A stretch of DNA of 64,000 nucleotides, taken from positions 31,645,669 through 31,709,668 of the forward strand of contig NC_052614.1 of NCBI RefSeq assembly GCF_016545825.1, read 5' to 3'. A program made the position numbers and the translations under genes. The notes beneath the pieces were generated by a model, which was not told the DNA's origin, ran no database searches, and saw only the letters and a list, made by a program, of their open reading frames with translations. The first letter of the stretch is position 1. Each line of letters opens with the position of its first letter. This DNA is from Eucalyptus grandis. Lineage: Eukaryota > Streptophyta > Magnoliopsida > Myrtales > Myrtaceae. Shown here piece after piece: positions 36,130 to 47,095 of this stretch.

Positions 36130-36885
36130 TTTAGTGCATAGTTCATTTCATTCATTCCTCCTCGGCCATCCTATAAACCTACCAAGGGTTGCTCTTTGTC
36201 CAGGCCCTCTGGCTCCAGCAACCACTACCTACCCTCTCACACACATCACAATTGCTCTCCCCATGTTTAGTGCATCGTTCAATTTATTCATTCCTCCTCA
36301 GCCATTCTGAAACTCGCTAAGAGTTGCTTCTTGTCCAGGCCCTCTAGCTCTAGCAATCACTACCGCCCTCGCACACACATCACAAATTGCTCTCCTCATG
36401 TTTAGTGCATAGTTCATTTCATTCATTCATCCTTGGCCATCCTATAAACTTGCCAAGAGCCACTCCTTGTCCATGCCCTCTGGCTTCGACAACACACACA
36501 TTAGAATTGCTCTCCCTGTGTTTAGTGCATAATTCAATTCATTCATTTCTCCTTAGCCATCATATAAATCTGCCAAGAGTCACTCATTGTCCAAGCCCTC
36601 TAGCTCCAACAACACACATTATAATTGCTCTCCATGTGTTTAGTGCATAGTTCAGCTCATTAATTCCTCCTCGACCATCCTATAAACCTATCAAGAGTCA
36701 CTCCTTGTCCAGGTCCTCTGGCTCCAGCAACCACTACCCGCCCTCGCACACACATTACAATTGTTCTTCCTGTGTTTAGTGCATAGTTCAATTCATTCAT
36801 TCCTCCTTGGCCATCCTATAAACCTACCAAGAGCCGCTCCTTGTCAAGGCCCTCTGGCTCCAGCAACCACTATCCACCATCGTCG
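36130..36885. repeat. six-copy minisatellite, 118-136 bp units
   Basis: Units beginning 'tttagtgcatagttca' start at 36130, 36266, 36401, 36521, 36639 and 36775, giving steps of 136, 135, 120, 118 and 136. Each has 'attcctcct', 'ggccatcctataaac', 'gtccaggccctctggctcc' and 'cacacacat.acaattgctct'. The two short units lack an 'accactacc..cctcgc' segment. The open frames across it come from the repeat itself. It directly follows the 5S-derived segment. Confidence 0.9.
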
Positions 36886-38804
36886 GACCAAGCCATTACA
36901 AAGCGGGACCCGATGCTGACCCCCTAACTACTCTTACTTTTTTTACTCATAAAGAAAATTTGACATAAACAATCTTATACACCATTGATAAAAATTGGAT
37001 ACTTATAATCCTCAAGCTAGGGATTGATAAGGTCATTTGTATACAATTTTTCTTTACACGGATCATCTATGGTTCTGTTTTTTTTTTGGTTCATTTAGCG
37101 AAGTTAAATTTGAGTCGATGCAATAACGAGACTACGAGATTATGACTGCACATTTATCATGTGTAGCACCATCCTTGCCTATAGCCACGTTGGTGCGCTC
37201 CAGCCACACAATCTTGGCCTCGCACTAATGCTATGTTGGGAAGGCCAAAAATCAAAATTGTTTCTCCCCATTTTCTACTGGCAAAATGTTAAAAATCTCT
37301 CCTATGTTCCGCACCCACTTTCGCTCCCCTCTTTTTGTTCTTTTCCCCAATAGAGCAGAGGATGGCGTAGAAAATAAAATCATTCTACCCCTTTTCCATC
37401 ACTGATATTTAAAAAAAAAAAAAAAAAAAAAGCACCCGAGTCGAGAAGAATGTAATACTCTAAATCTCACATTGGAACTAGAAAAATTTTGCACAATTCA
37501 TAAGTCAGATCCACCCATCCCAAATAGTCATGTCTTGAATGATCGATCTTACATGTTCTTTTTGAAGGTTTGATCCATGTGGAATCAGAGTTAGATCCAT
37601 TCTAAGAATAAATCAGGCACTACAATGGCATAGGAGGAGGAATGAATTGCATCACGCATCATATATGGCATGCTCAATTCCCACATCGTATGGTAGAAAA
37701 CTTGTGAAGTCAATTTGAAAGTTTCAATCATCACCCTAATTGATTATGTTGAATACTTTTTTAAAAGGTTTGATCCGTATAGATCGAGTCAGGTCATAAC
37801 AGAAAATACACTCGTGTCATAGAGTATGGAATCCCATATAATCTCATGCGCAAGTATACTTGATATGAGATCCAAAACTTCTTCATCTACTAATACTACA
37901 AATTTACTTCTATTGGCATTCCACTTATTGCTTGTATTTGATCTATTTCTTAATAAAATATATGTCTCTAGAAGAATTACTTAAAGGTTAACTTTAGAGG
38001 CAATTTTTTAAAAATTTATGAATTTATTTACTTTTTCTCTTTGCGAGTTATACAAGGCATAGGACATAGGCCCCATATCATTGTGTGGTGATGAGGAAAA
38101 TTGGCCCGCGTGTGACACGAGGTGAAAAGAGGCCCAAAAGCATTGACGCGATGCCTCTAACTTTTAGAAAAAGTATAGAGGTGATCAACCATTTGAAGGT
38201 TTCTCATTACTTTTAGAAAAAAAAACAAAAATGTTTTTATTTTTTCCTGGAAAAGAAAAAAAAAAATGGTGATGAAATCCAATGAATATTCGAGTCGTGA
38301 ATGAAACATTCTCCGTGTGATGCAATTTGTGAAATGCACTAATGTTAACTTTTCATCGCACGAAACATGCTAAAAATTGAGCCAACTTGTCTAATCAAGC
38401 TTTCATCATATTCTATTTAAAGTCAGAAAATCACACATGGGGACTCTGCATTGAATGTGCGAGATCACAGCGAATACAGCATGGCACGAGTGTTGTCTCG
38501 TGGATCCTCGCACCGGTAGGCTCGGGTCGACATCAAGCCACTTGGCCGAAAAAACAATGGAAATCTCATGCCATGTCTGAGGGATTAGAACATGGTGGTT
38601 CCTTGCTTCAATCCGTCGTGCCGGCCATCAATCCGGTGGAAATTGTGTTGCCCTCCATGATCATCTTGACCGAAAGAGCAATTTCATTGCGCGACGGAAC
38701 TCCTCCAACATCTCCATTATGGGGGCACGAATTGGTGTCCCCAGCCGCCCCTTGATTACAAGTTTCTTTTCAACTCAATTTCAGTGGAAACTATTGGCTG
38801 TACC
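36886..38804. other. intergenic, no gene recognised
   Basis: AT-rich sequence with a poly(A) run at about 37411-37430. A 122-codon frame at 38387-38755 (+) has no domain I recognise. Confidence 0.45.
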
Positions 38805-39200
38805 ACAATTTATTAGAGATAAATACACTAAACCTTATCAAATGATAATTGAATTCTAAAATTTGCCAAATATGCAATAAGGTCCTAAAACTTATCGAAT
38901 TTGTGCAATCGAGTCATCTCTTTAGCTCCATCCAACGAGACTGGCAAAAAAAAAAAATATAAATTATTTTCCCTATACTATATGGCAATGATGTGGCTAA
39001 AATAATGTTGGCCACAGTGGCAACCCTTGTCAATTCAAGTGAGGGCCTATCCCATGGTCAAAGAGGGCCGTCGTCTATTAGCCGGGGCTCGGTGACACAC
39101 ACCGGCCATCCCTTCTCCCCCTCCCCACCTCCTCTCCCTGGCCCTTCCCTATGATAGGGCAACTAGTCTCGCACCCTCTTTCTTTATTTAGTATTTAAAT
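38805..39200. mobile_element. truncated MITE-like sequence with GC-rich core
   Basis: The left arm has 'ctaaaccttatcaaat' and 'ggtcctaaaacttatcgaatt' themes, then a GC-rich part at 38995-39165 rich in CCCTCCCC and GGCC. This layout recalls the element at 20974-21680. I could not find the matching right arm, so it may be truncated. Confidence 0.4.
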
Positions 39201-41160
39201 TTAGCTTATTTTTTATTTTAATTTAAATAATGTTTGTATTAAAAATCAGGATCAAAACAACGTTCGGCCATAGCAAAATTGAGCACCTCGAAATTCCTAA
39301 CTGACCAGTCTACTAAATCTATGGTTCAACGCATCTATCGCATCTATCATTGTCTTTGTTCAGTAAGAATCCACGTTTAGGGTCGAGCGTCGAAACTTAT
39401 AAGCGGGCCCAGTTGTCTATCGCATCAAATGAAACCAAATCGAGCTCAAATACACCGGGGGAAACAGTATCGGCTCAGCTCCGTCGAAAGTGCCAGAACC
39501 GGAGCCGACTCCATTTCAGTTGGGTTCTTTTCATGGATAAGAAGTCGGTTTTTGAGAAGCAGATCGTGCCGACTCAAATGGCAACAATGGCAAGTGAGGA
39601 TGGTCTTGCGAGGATTGAACACTTCTTAAGAGGAAAAAATGATCTTTTTTTCGCTAAGGGGTCATGAATTGTTGACGTCAAATCAACTCGATTTGGAAAT
39701 TGCTTCATCTGGAATGTCAAAACGTCATTGTCCCCGAAGGAAGAGCACCGACGCTTTTTCATCCTATCGCTTCGGACACAAACCAAACGAATGCTTGGAG
39801 ACGGCTCTCACATCAAGCACCACCCCCCCACAATCGAGGGCTATGCAGCTTCAGATTTCACGTTTCCATATAGCCGCCCTAGAGGCAAAACGCAACATCT
39901 TGTCATATGCAATTCCCTCCTAAATAGATCATTGTCGAAATGGATGAATCGCGAGATCTAGATTCAGCCAAAAGCAAACCATCTCAGGCAAAGTGAAGAA
40001 ATGGGCGACAGCCCAACCTCGATGAATGGACGGGAAAGATTAGATTAAAAAAAAAAAGTGTAACGATTTACAGAGTTTCGGAATTATCCTCTAGCTGAGA
40101 TGTTTCTACTTAATCCCTCCTAAATAGATCATTGCACTTGGGACTAGTCCACGAGAGAACAAGTGGATACTGCCAAATCAAGATGGCAAAAATAGAAACC
40201 AATATGAATTGATCTGAAAAGGGTGCTAAAATGGCCAAAACCGTAATATAAATGACACGACCACCAAAAAATTACTGGGTGTAACTCTCGGATTCCTATT
40301 TCGTGTACAATTGCATCTCCTGAGGCCAATTAACACTAATTATCATAATGATCGTAACTCTTAGGAAAATGCCGAATACTAAGGTCCAACATATTATGAA
40401 AACTTTGTACAGCTATCATTCAATCTCTTAACACACACAGCAGATGCTTCCTCAGGACATTTGTTCAAAGACTGCATCAGAGTACAGCTAATTACAAGAT
40501 AAACTCCATGAGTTCCTTCAATAAGCAAACTGCTCATCGGGAACGATTATCTTAGTAGTAGAAGCCATGGTTCAGTGACGATTACCAATCACGATGACTG
40601 TAATAGATAAATCTATGAAAAAATCATCCTTTAAATCTCAAAACCACACTTTCAATCCGTGCAAGCTCAAAAGTCAGTCATGAGGACAAGTGCATTTCCA
40701 ATATGACGGCTTCAATCCTGTCACTTTACTTATGGCAATCTTTTGAACTGGTAAGCATGACAGTCCCTAGGATGAGTAATAATTACTTAACCAAATATGA
40801 CAGCAAAACAAGAAAAAAAGAAAGGGATGGCAGGCCAGAGATTAATTAAGCAAATATAGAGGTGATCATTCCAACTTCACGTAAGTTCAAGGTCAAGCCA
40901 TTCAGGAAAGATTACACTGAAAAAAAAATGCAAACCAACAATGACAAAAATCCCTCAAGGCAAACTCTCAAAGTATGCTTTCACCACCAAGGAGAAAGAA
41001 GTCGGTTCAATCTTCCTAGGATGAATATACAGCGACTCAACACAATGTGAGGCCCATATCAATGGTTATGCTTTGAGGGAACCCAAAACAAATAGTCCAT
41101 CTAAACTTGATGCGGCAGAGCTTGTTAAGCTAACTTGCCTAAAGAGAACGTAGCGAGACA
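39201..41160. other. intergenic, no gene recognised
   Basis: Frames at 39350-39667 and 39639-39961 (+) and 39574-39786 (-) overlap and show no known motif. A short direct repeat 'ccctcctaaatagatcattg' occurs at about 39916 and 40116. Confidence 0.4.
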
Positions 41161-41433
41161 TAGCAGCTCTCAGCAGCATAGGCATCAAATGTATGCTTTG
41201 TACAAAGACGATGCCGAAGAAATTGAAATGACTATCATGTAGATGAATCTCAATCAATTAGGAAGCCACTCGACGAAGCGGAGATCTTAGAATATGGCGA
41301 CACAGATAGCAGCTCTCAGCAGCATAGGCATCAAATGTATGCTTTGTACGAAGACGATGCCGAAGAAATTGAAATGACTATCATGTAGACGAGTCTCAAT
41401 CAATTAGGGAGCCACTCGACGAAGCGGAGATCA
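41161..41433. repeat. two-copy tandem duplication, 146-bp period
   Basis: 'tagcagctctcagcagcata' starts at 41161 and again at 41307. About 126 bp are nearly identical, differing by a few transitions such as 'tacaaag' against 'tacgaag', so the duplication is recent. It lies downstream of RSZ22 with no coding frame. Sequence from 41434 to 42273 is the RSZ22 downstream region, probably including its 3' UTR, with nothing else recognised. Confidence 0.9.
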
Positions 41434-42273
41434 TTCTGTAGTTGGGCCCACGGGTCTCGTGTTGATGACAAAGCAGCGAGTGTTCAATTTTGGAAGAAAA
41501 TCACAATTTAGTTAAAGAAACATTATGAAATTAGAATCAAAGACAGCCGTGTTGTAACCAAAAACAAAAACTATCTAGAAAAGATCATACTCCAATTCTG
41601 ACAGCTATGGAAAACATTTAATTGCTTTCTTTTCAATATGAAGTGAAACCCCATTACCTGAAAAATGAAACCACTATTCCATGCTTTGGTAAAACAAATA
41701 TAATTACCTGATAGAAGTGTTTGATGCAGCTCCTCAAACCTTCTAGTTAACTATATTATGTGCCAATAGAATTTGAGAAGCACGAATCAATCTGGAGAAA
41801 GACAAAAGGGAAGCATCTATAGACGAAGCCGACTGGGACCCACAATCATTCAAAATTGAAGATCCCATGACGAGGCAGCGAAGAATCGAGTCCCGCTGAA
41901 GTGCAGAAGCACAAAGCGCGGCGTAGATCGAAATCCCGTGGACGTGCAGGAGCATAAAACCAATGAAGCAAACCTAGAAGATACCTCGACACAAAGGAAA
42001 AGGTACGGAGATTTAGCAATACCCAGAGAAGCTAACTATGAAGAACTATCTACCAGCAGATATCTTAAGATCCTTTACCTGTAACATAACCATAATAATT
42101 CTGACAAAGTAAAAGACAGGAAAACATACTCAGTAATGAGAACTTATCCAAATCGAAGAGGTGGGGCTGAGGGCGAGGCCCGACTAAAACAAAGTTGTAC
42201 CAAGTCCAAACTACTAAACACACTTAATCCAGATACGATCCAGACAAAACCACATTTTTTAGCTCTGCACCAT

Positions 42274-44619
42274 TCAGCTCCTGCTTCGGCGACGATCACG
42301 ACCATTGCTGTTGATGTTTCAACATAGATAAAATTAGAATCCATCAAAAAGTCTAGTCATTAATAATTCACATCCGAACTTTATCAAGACTAGAACTTTA
42401 GTTGTCCATACAAAAAAAATCTGAGATGAATACTGCATCTTACCTACCGATCAAATCAACAGGAACAAACAGGTAGCATATGTGGCACTATGTATGTGGC
42501 TAAGCTCAAACTAGAGACATGGGGTGAGAGCAGACGTGAAAGTCACAGCACTAAAACAGAACAAATTACACAAAAATTTGAGGACTCTGACTGACAACAA
42601 AATGCCGTGGACGGCTACAAAAGAAGACATCAACAACACATCACTGAAAAAAACATCATTCATATTAATATATATATGCACATTCAATAAAACATGCTCA
42701 CTGCACACGTGTGCATGAAAGGGAAATAAAGGAAAAGAGCATGAGACCTCACCCATTAGCATATGGCACTTCGTCACGGGCGCGGAATGGGGGCGACCTG
42801 CTATAGCTGCGACCACGAGGAGAGAGACTGCGACGTCTTGGAGATCGACCACGTGGGCTGTAGCTCCTATTAAAAAGCATAGCAAAGCATTGAAACACCC
42901 AAAGTCAACTTTTTACAAAAAAAATGGTCAACTCTACATCTGTCGTTTCATCATATGAAACACAGAAATTTTAAAAAGTAACACCACACAAATTTGCATT
43001 AATGATCATGATCAAACTTTCATATAAAAACATATTGCTAGAACCGAAAAATAGCTCTTAGATAACTCCAATATATTTTACAGTAAACAGACCTTCGACC
43101 ATAGCTTGGGCTCCTGCGGTATCTTGGACTGCGACTGCGGCTGCGGCTGCGGCTGCGGCTGCGACTTCGACGTCGTCGTGAACCCACACGCAGGCGGCAC
43201 TCCCGAGCAAAGTGTCCAGGCTCACCACATTCATAGCACTTCAAATCAGAACCACCAGATCGACCACCACGACCACCACGTCCACCACTAGAGTTATGAG
43301 AGAGCTCAACTCTCCAGCCATTTTTACCTATTTGATCAAATGAAAAGCATTTTGCCATTCAGAATCATCAAATGCTACCTCTCTCAATCCATCCTCAGAA
43401 AACCTAACAGCTTTCCAACTAATCAATCCATCCAGCTTCCAAATGATGCAGAAAGAAGTGGTAAGGAGACCGCATATAAAGAAAAAAATTATAGCATATG
43501 TTAAAGGGAAAAAATGGCAAGCAGAAAGATCTTCAAGGTTATCATGAATAAATTCCTTCTTACCAAATTAAACAACACAACCAACAATACCAACAAGAGC
43601 AGATTCAGAAATCACACAAGAGAACTAGATATCAAATCTAAGAGGCATCCTCTGATATTCAAGTATAAATCACTTGAGAACATACACAAACAGCTTATTT
43701 GTTAATAATGCCATTAATTACACCAGGAAAAAAAAAACAACATTATCCACATTGGCAGCAAAAATCATTTGTGATAAACAATGGCTGCTTTAGCAATCTC
43801 TGATTTGGACTGGATGTTCCAATATACAGAGCTTTAGACATACCATCTAGCTCACGGATCGCATCTTGTGCATCCCTATGGTCATCAAAATCAATAAAAG
43901 CATATCCCGGTGGTCTTCGGGCGACCCACACACTGCATATGTCATAGAAGAACCAAAATGAGAATCAGCACCAGCAGGAGAAACAAGCATAAACTGCAAT
44001 TGGAAAAAAAGATAAGTTCATCAAGTAACAGTCTATCGTGTAAGATCTTTTTTTTTTTTAATTTTATTTAGAAGGGAAAAAGGTTTTTGCTTTAGTCCCC
44101 GCACCCTGCATCCCAAACCCCACCCCCCCCAACCCAAAAAGAAGAAGAAGAAGAAGAAGAAGAAAGGCCAATCTGAACAATCTTGTCAGTCCAATTCTCT
44201 GGAGGTAAGCCAGGTGATTCCGACTATAGAGGATTGTGTTTGTAAAAAGATTGTTCTGGTCTTTAAATTAGTGAGACAAAAACACATTGCAACTCTGAGA
44301 TGCAATCCTATAAATCAAGTTGAAGCAAACCATACATCACAGTAAAAATTGCATCCCTTTACCGCCATGCACTACTGACAGAAAGGTTGAACACTACATG
44401 AGCTGCATCAGTACTTCTCAAGTAATTGGGGTAACAACAAGACAGAATACTATGTCTAAAAAATAACACATTGCATATAAGTGCAAAAGCACAAGGAGAT
44501 GATTGAACTTTTTTAAAGAAAAGGCCCAACCTTCTTATAATTCCAAATGTGCGAAACTCATCCTCAAGATCCCGTTCTGTAACACGAGAATCCAGGTTAC
44601 CAACATATACCCGTGCCAT
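42274..44619 (-). CDS. RSZ22: SR splicing factor RSZ22 (RRM, CCHC zinc knuckle, RS domain)
   Basis: A nuclear pre-mRNA splicing factor of the plant RSZ subfamily, homologous to human SRSF7 (9G8). Coding exons in transcript order: 44619-44531, 43932-43844, 43327-43093, 42866-42753, 42307-42274, all with GT/AG ends and matching phases, giving 186 residues. It starts [21 protein letters not shown], with RNP2 VYVGNL, and RNP1 GYAFIDF is in exon 2. A Gly/Arg hinge is followed by the knuckle [14 protein letters not shown]. The RS tail begins with a GCAGCC-type hexamer run coding SRSRSR (about 43130-43162), and it ends RRRSRS. An AG acceptor just before the ATG suggests a 5' UTR intron leading to a first exon near 45.3 kb. 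The frame is intact. SR genes are usually alternatively spliced, and long intron 1 is the place to look. Confidence 0.94.
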
Positions 44620-45332
44620 TTTCCCTGCCAAACACAATCGGAGAACTCAGACAAACGAAAGCATAATGTCCAGGCGACAGAGAATGACGTCTGGACTGCC
44701 AAATTCTCGGTGAAACACAGAAACACAGGACGGCACATCCTCAGCGATCTCGCCGATGACAGCAAAACCAAATGAATCTAGCATAACAACACCCAAGTGC
44801 GTTTATAGGGATGCAGTAATTTCCACTTCAAAACTCTAAAAGGCTTCAAATGCCATTGAACGACAAAAAGAGCTCATCAGAGACAAAACCCAGTAAGGGG
44901 AAACTGCTACACCATCAGCACGACACGAACGACCGGCCGCGCACATCAAAGGAGGGAAAAAGCGACGAAGTCGAACCGCACTAACGGAAACAACCCAGAA
45001 CAACAACACGCGAAACAAAGAATCCGGTCTCATAATCGAGATCCGGTTCCCCAAAAATGGGGAATTTCCGACAAGAAAACCACAATCACGCACGCACGCA
45101 CGAACGAAACACAACCCCGCACGAGAAAAGACAGGGACGCGATCTCCCGAGGAAACAATCCGAGGGCTCATCAATCCGACACGACTGTATATCCGTACGC
45201 TTCGACAACTACCGGAGCTCGCGGGACGCACGATTACCGGCAGATCGCGTCGACGACGGCAGACCGATTACGCAACGCCGCGAGCCGCCGCGCCGCGACG
45301 GATGCTCTGGCCTGCGCAGCTACGTTCCGAAG

Positions 45333-45335
<3 letters not shown>

Positions 45336-45375
<40 letters not shown>
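45336..45375. repeat. (AG)20 microsatellite in the RSZ22 5' leader region
   Basis: Forty bases of perfect AG on the plus strand, CT on the RSZ22 sense strand. CT repeats in 5' UTRs are common in plant housekeeping genes. It lies about 720 bases upstream of the RSZ22 ATG, probably in the first non-coding exon or core promoter. Confidence 0.9.
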
Positions 45376-45378
<3 letters not shown>

Positions 45379-45501
45379 GAGGGAGGAACCTGCCTGCGGA
45401 AGCGAGGGAGGTGACGGGGAAACCCTAGCGGACCGTACGCCAAACTCCAACTGGTTCGCCGTTTGAACGTTCGGGAATTCTGGGAAGGGGTCGCTCGGCC
45501 C

Positions 45502-46540
45502 TTTTAAAACGAGTCTTGTGGGAAATCCCACTCGAAGCCCAAAATTTGGTCCAGTATCGCAAATTTGCCCCCTGAATTTCAGTTTTATTCTCGGATGCCC
45601 CACTCTTAACAAGTAGGGTTTACATCATGTTTATGATAAATTTATTATTGGTTAGTTTTTGTTAAATTGAATCAATATAAAAGAAAATCTCAAATCAATA
45701 CACATATCAAAATGGAGAATAAAATCTTAAATTGATACATTGGTTAACCGTTACATATCATTTAACTCGATAATTTGATAGTTAAATTTAATGGAAATTA
45801 ATTGGCGGTGAATTTATCAATGGTGTATTAATTTTTGGAGGTTAAAAAATTAGTTTTCAATAAATTTATCATAAATGTATCAATTTTAGATTGCTTAGCT
45901 TTTAAATGGGTCTTGTGAAAAATTCCAATTGAGCCCAAATTGGTCCAATATCACAAACTACCCTCATGCTTGTGTTTTATTCTCAAATGGCCCCCTAATC
46001 TTAACGAGTAAGGTAAATACAATGTTTGTGATAAATTTATTATCAATTAGTTTCCGTTAAATTAAATTAATACTACAAAAAAATAAAATGTTATGTCTTT
46101 ATAACAAATTGAGAGTAAAATTCCAAACTAATACACTTATAAATTGTCACGCATTATCCAGTTCAGTAATTTGACGGCAAAATTTAACGAAAACTAACGG
46201 ATGATAAATTTATCATGGATATATAAGTTCTTGATGCTCACAAAATTAGTTTAAAATAAAATTATCACAAATACACTAATTTGGGATCGCTCCACCTTTT
46301 AAATGAGTCTTGTGAAAACTTATCAAGTATTGCATTAATTCCTCTCCCCCTCCCCCCAAACTTCAATAAGTGCATCTCACACTTAATTATCACAAATGCA
46401 TCAGTTTGGAGTTGTCCTTTTAAATGAGTCTTGTGAAAATTTATCAAAGTATTGCATCAATTCCCCCCTCCCCCAAAACTTCAATCGCCGGTTATTATAA
46501 GTACATCTCACACATGTCAATTCTAAGGCTACTTTTTTTT
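45502..46540. repeat. tandem array of MITE-like units next to RSZ22
   Basis: The start motif 'ttttaaa....gtcttgtg' occurs at 45502, 45900, 46297 and 46418. The first two units are about 398 bp each and share 'cccaaa.ttggtccaatatc' and 'gataaatttattat' motifs in order. The last two are shortened to about 120 bp and share 'tattgcat.aattc'. Each full unit ends with inverted copies of its own motifs. The array starts within about 130 bp of the AG repeat of RSZ22, so it forms that gene's upstream region. Confidence 0.75.
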
Positions 46541-46880
46541 TTTTAGAATTATATGTTACAAAGAAAATAAAGTGAAAAATAAACTCTACAGGGAGAGATA
46601 GAGGTTGCACAATGGTGACGATGCTCATTGAGAATCAGTAAAGGTTTGACATCCTTTGCCAACCTCCAGTGAATGCGTCAATGCCGTCATGACCACCTCA
46701 TATTGCACACGCAATTCTCAATTCGAGTGATGGGGTAATATGCTCGGTGGAGCAACCCAACTCTTCGTCGGACCATCTATTTGTTCTTTTTGGTTATCGA
46801 CGATTATTGTGGAAGATTAGCAACTTCCAACCATGATAATTTGCTCTTATAATCGCCTTCATGGCGACAATGTTGTGTTC
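46541..46880. other. intergenic, no gene recognised
   Basis: Nothing recognisable beyond a poly(T) run at about 46531-46544. Confidence 0.4.
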
Positions 46881-47095
46881 GTCTGAGCCCATTAATAGAA
46901 ATTGGACCTTGGCTAATGCCCAACAGTGCCGTCTCTGTCATTAACCAGCTTCACCCTCTCCCTATTAATGTGTATTTTATATGTATTATAGGGTACTTCT
47001 ATAATTATGTTTCCATCAATACTCTTTCTATAAAATAATCACTCATATAAATACATATAAACACTTTGTCGTTATTTTCTCTCTGACTCTAAACA

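Noticed and set aside
36125..36650. Open frames encoding LVHSSFHSFLLGHPINLPR-type repeats
   Set aside because: They are produced by the minisatellite; frames change with unit length and no family matches.
39350..39961. 105-codon plus-strand frame as a gene
   Set aside because: No recognisable domain, overlapping frames on both strands and no splice context; I left it as intergenic.
43130..43162. Hexanucleotide repeat as a simple microsatellite
   Set aside because: On the minus strand it codes the SRSRSR run of RSZ22 in frame, so it is functional RS-domain sequence.
45057..45612. Open frames ending in long RERERE or LSLSLS runs
   Set aside because: They are translations of the (AG)20 repeat and the RSZ22 leader, not proteins.
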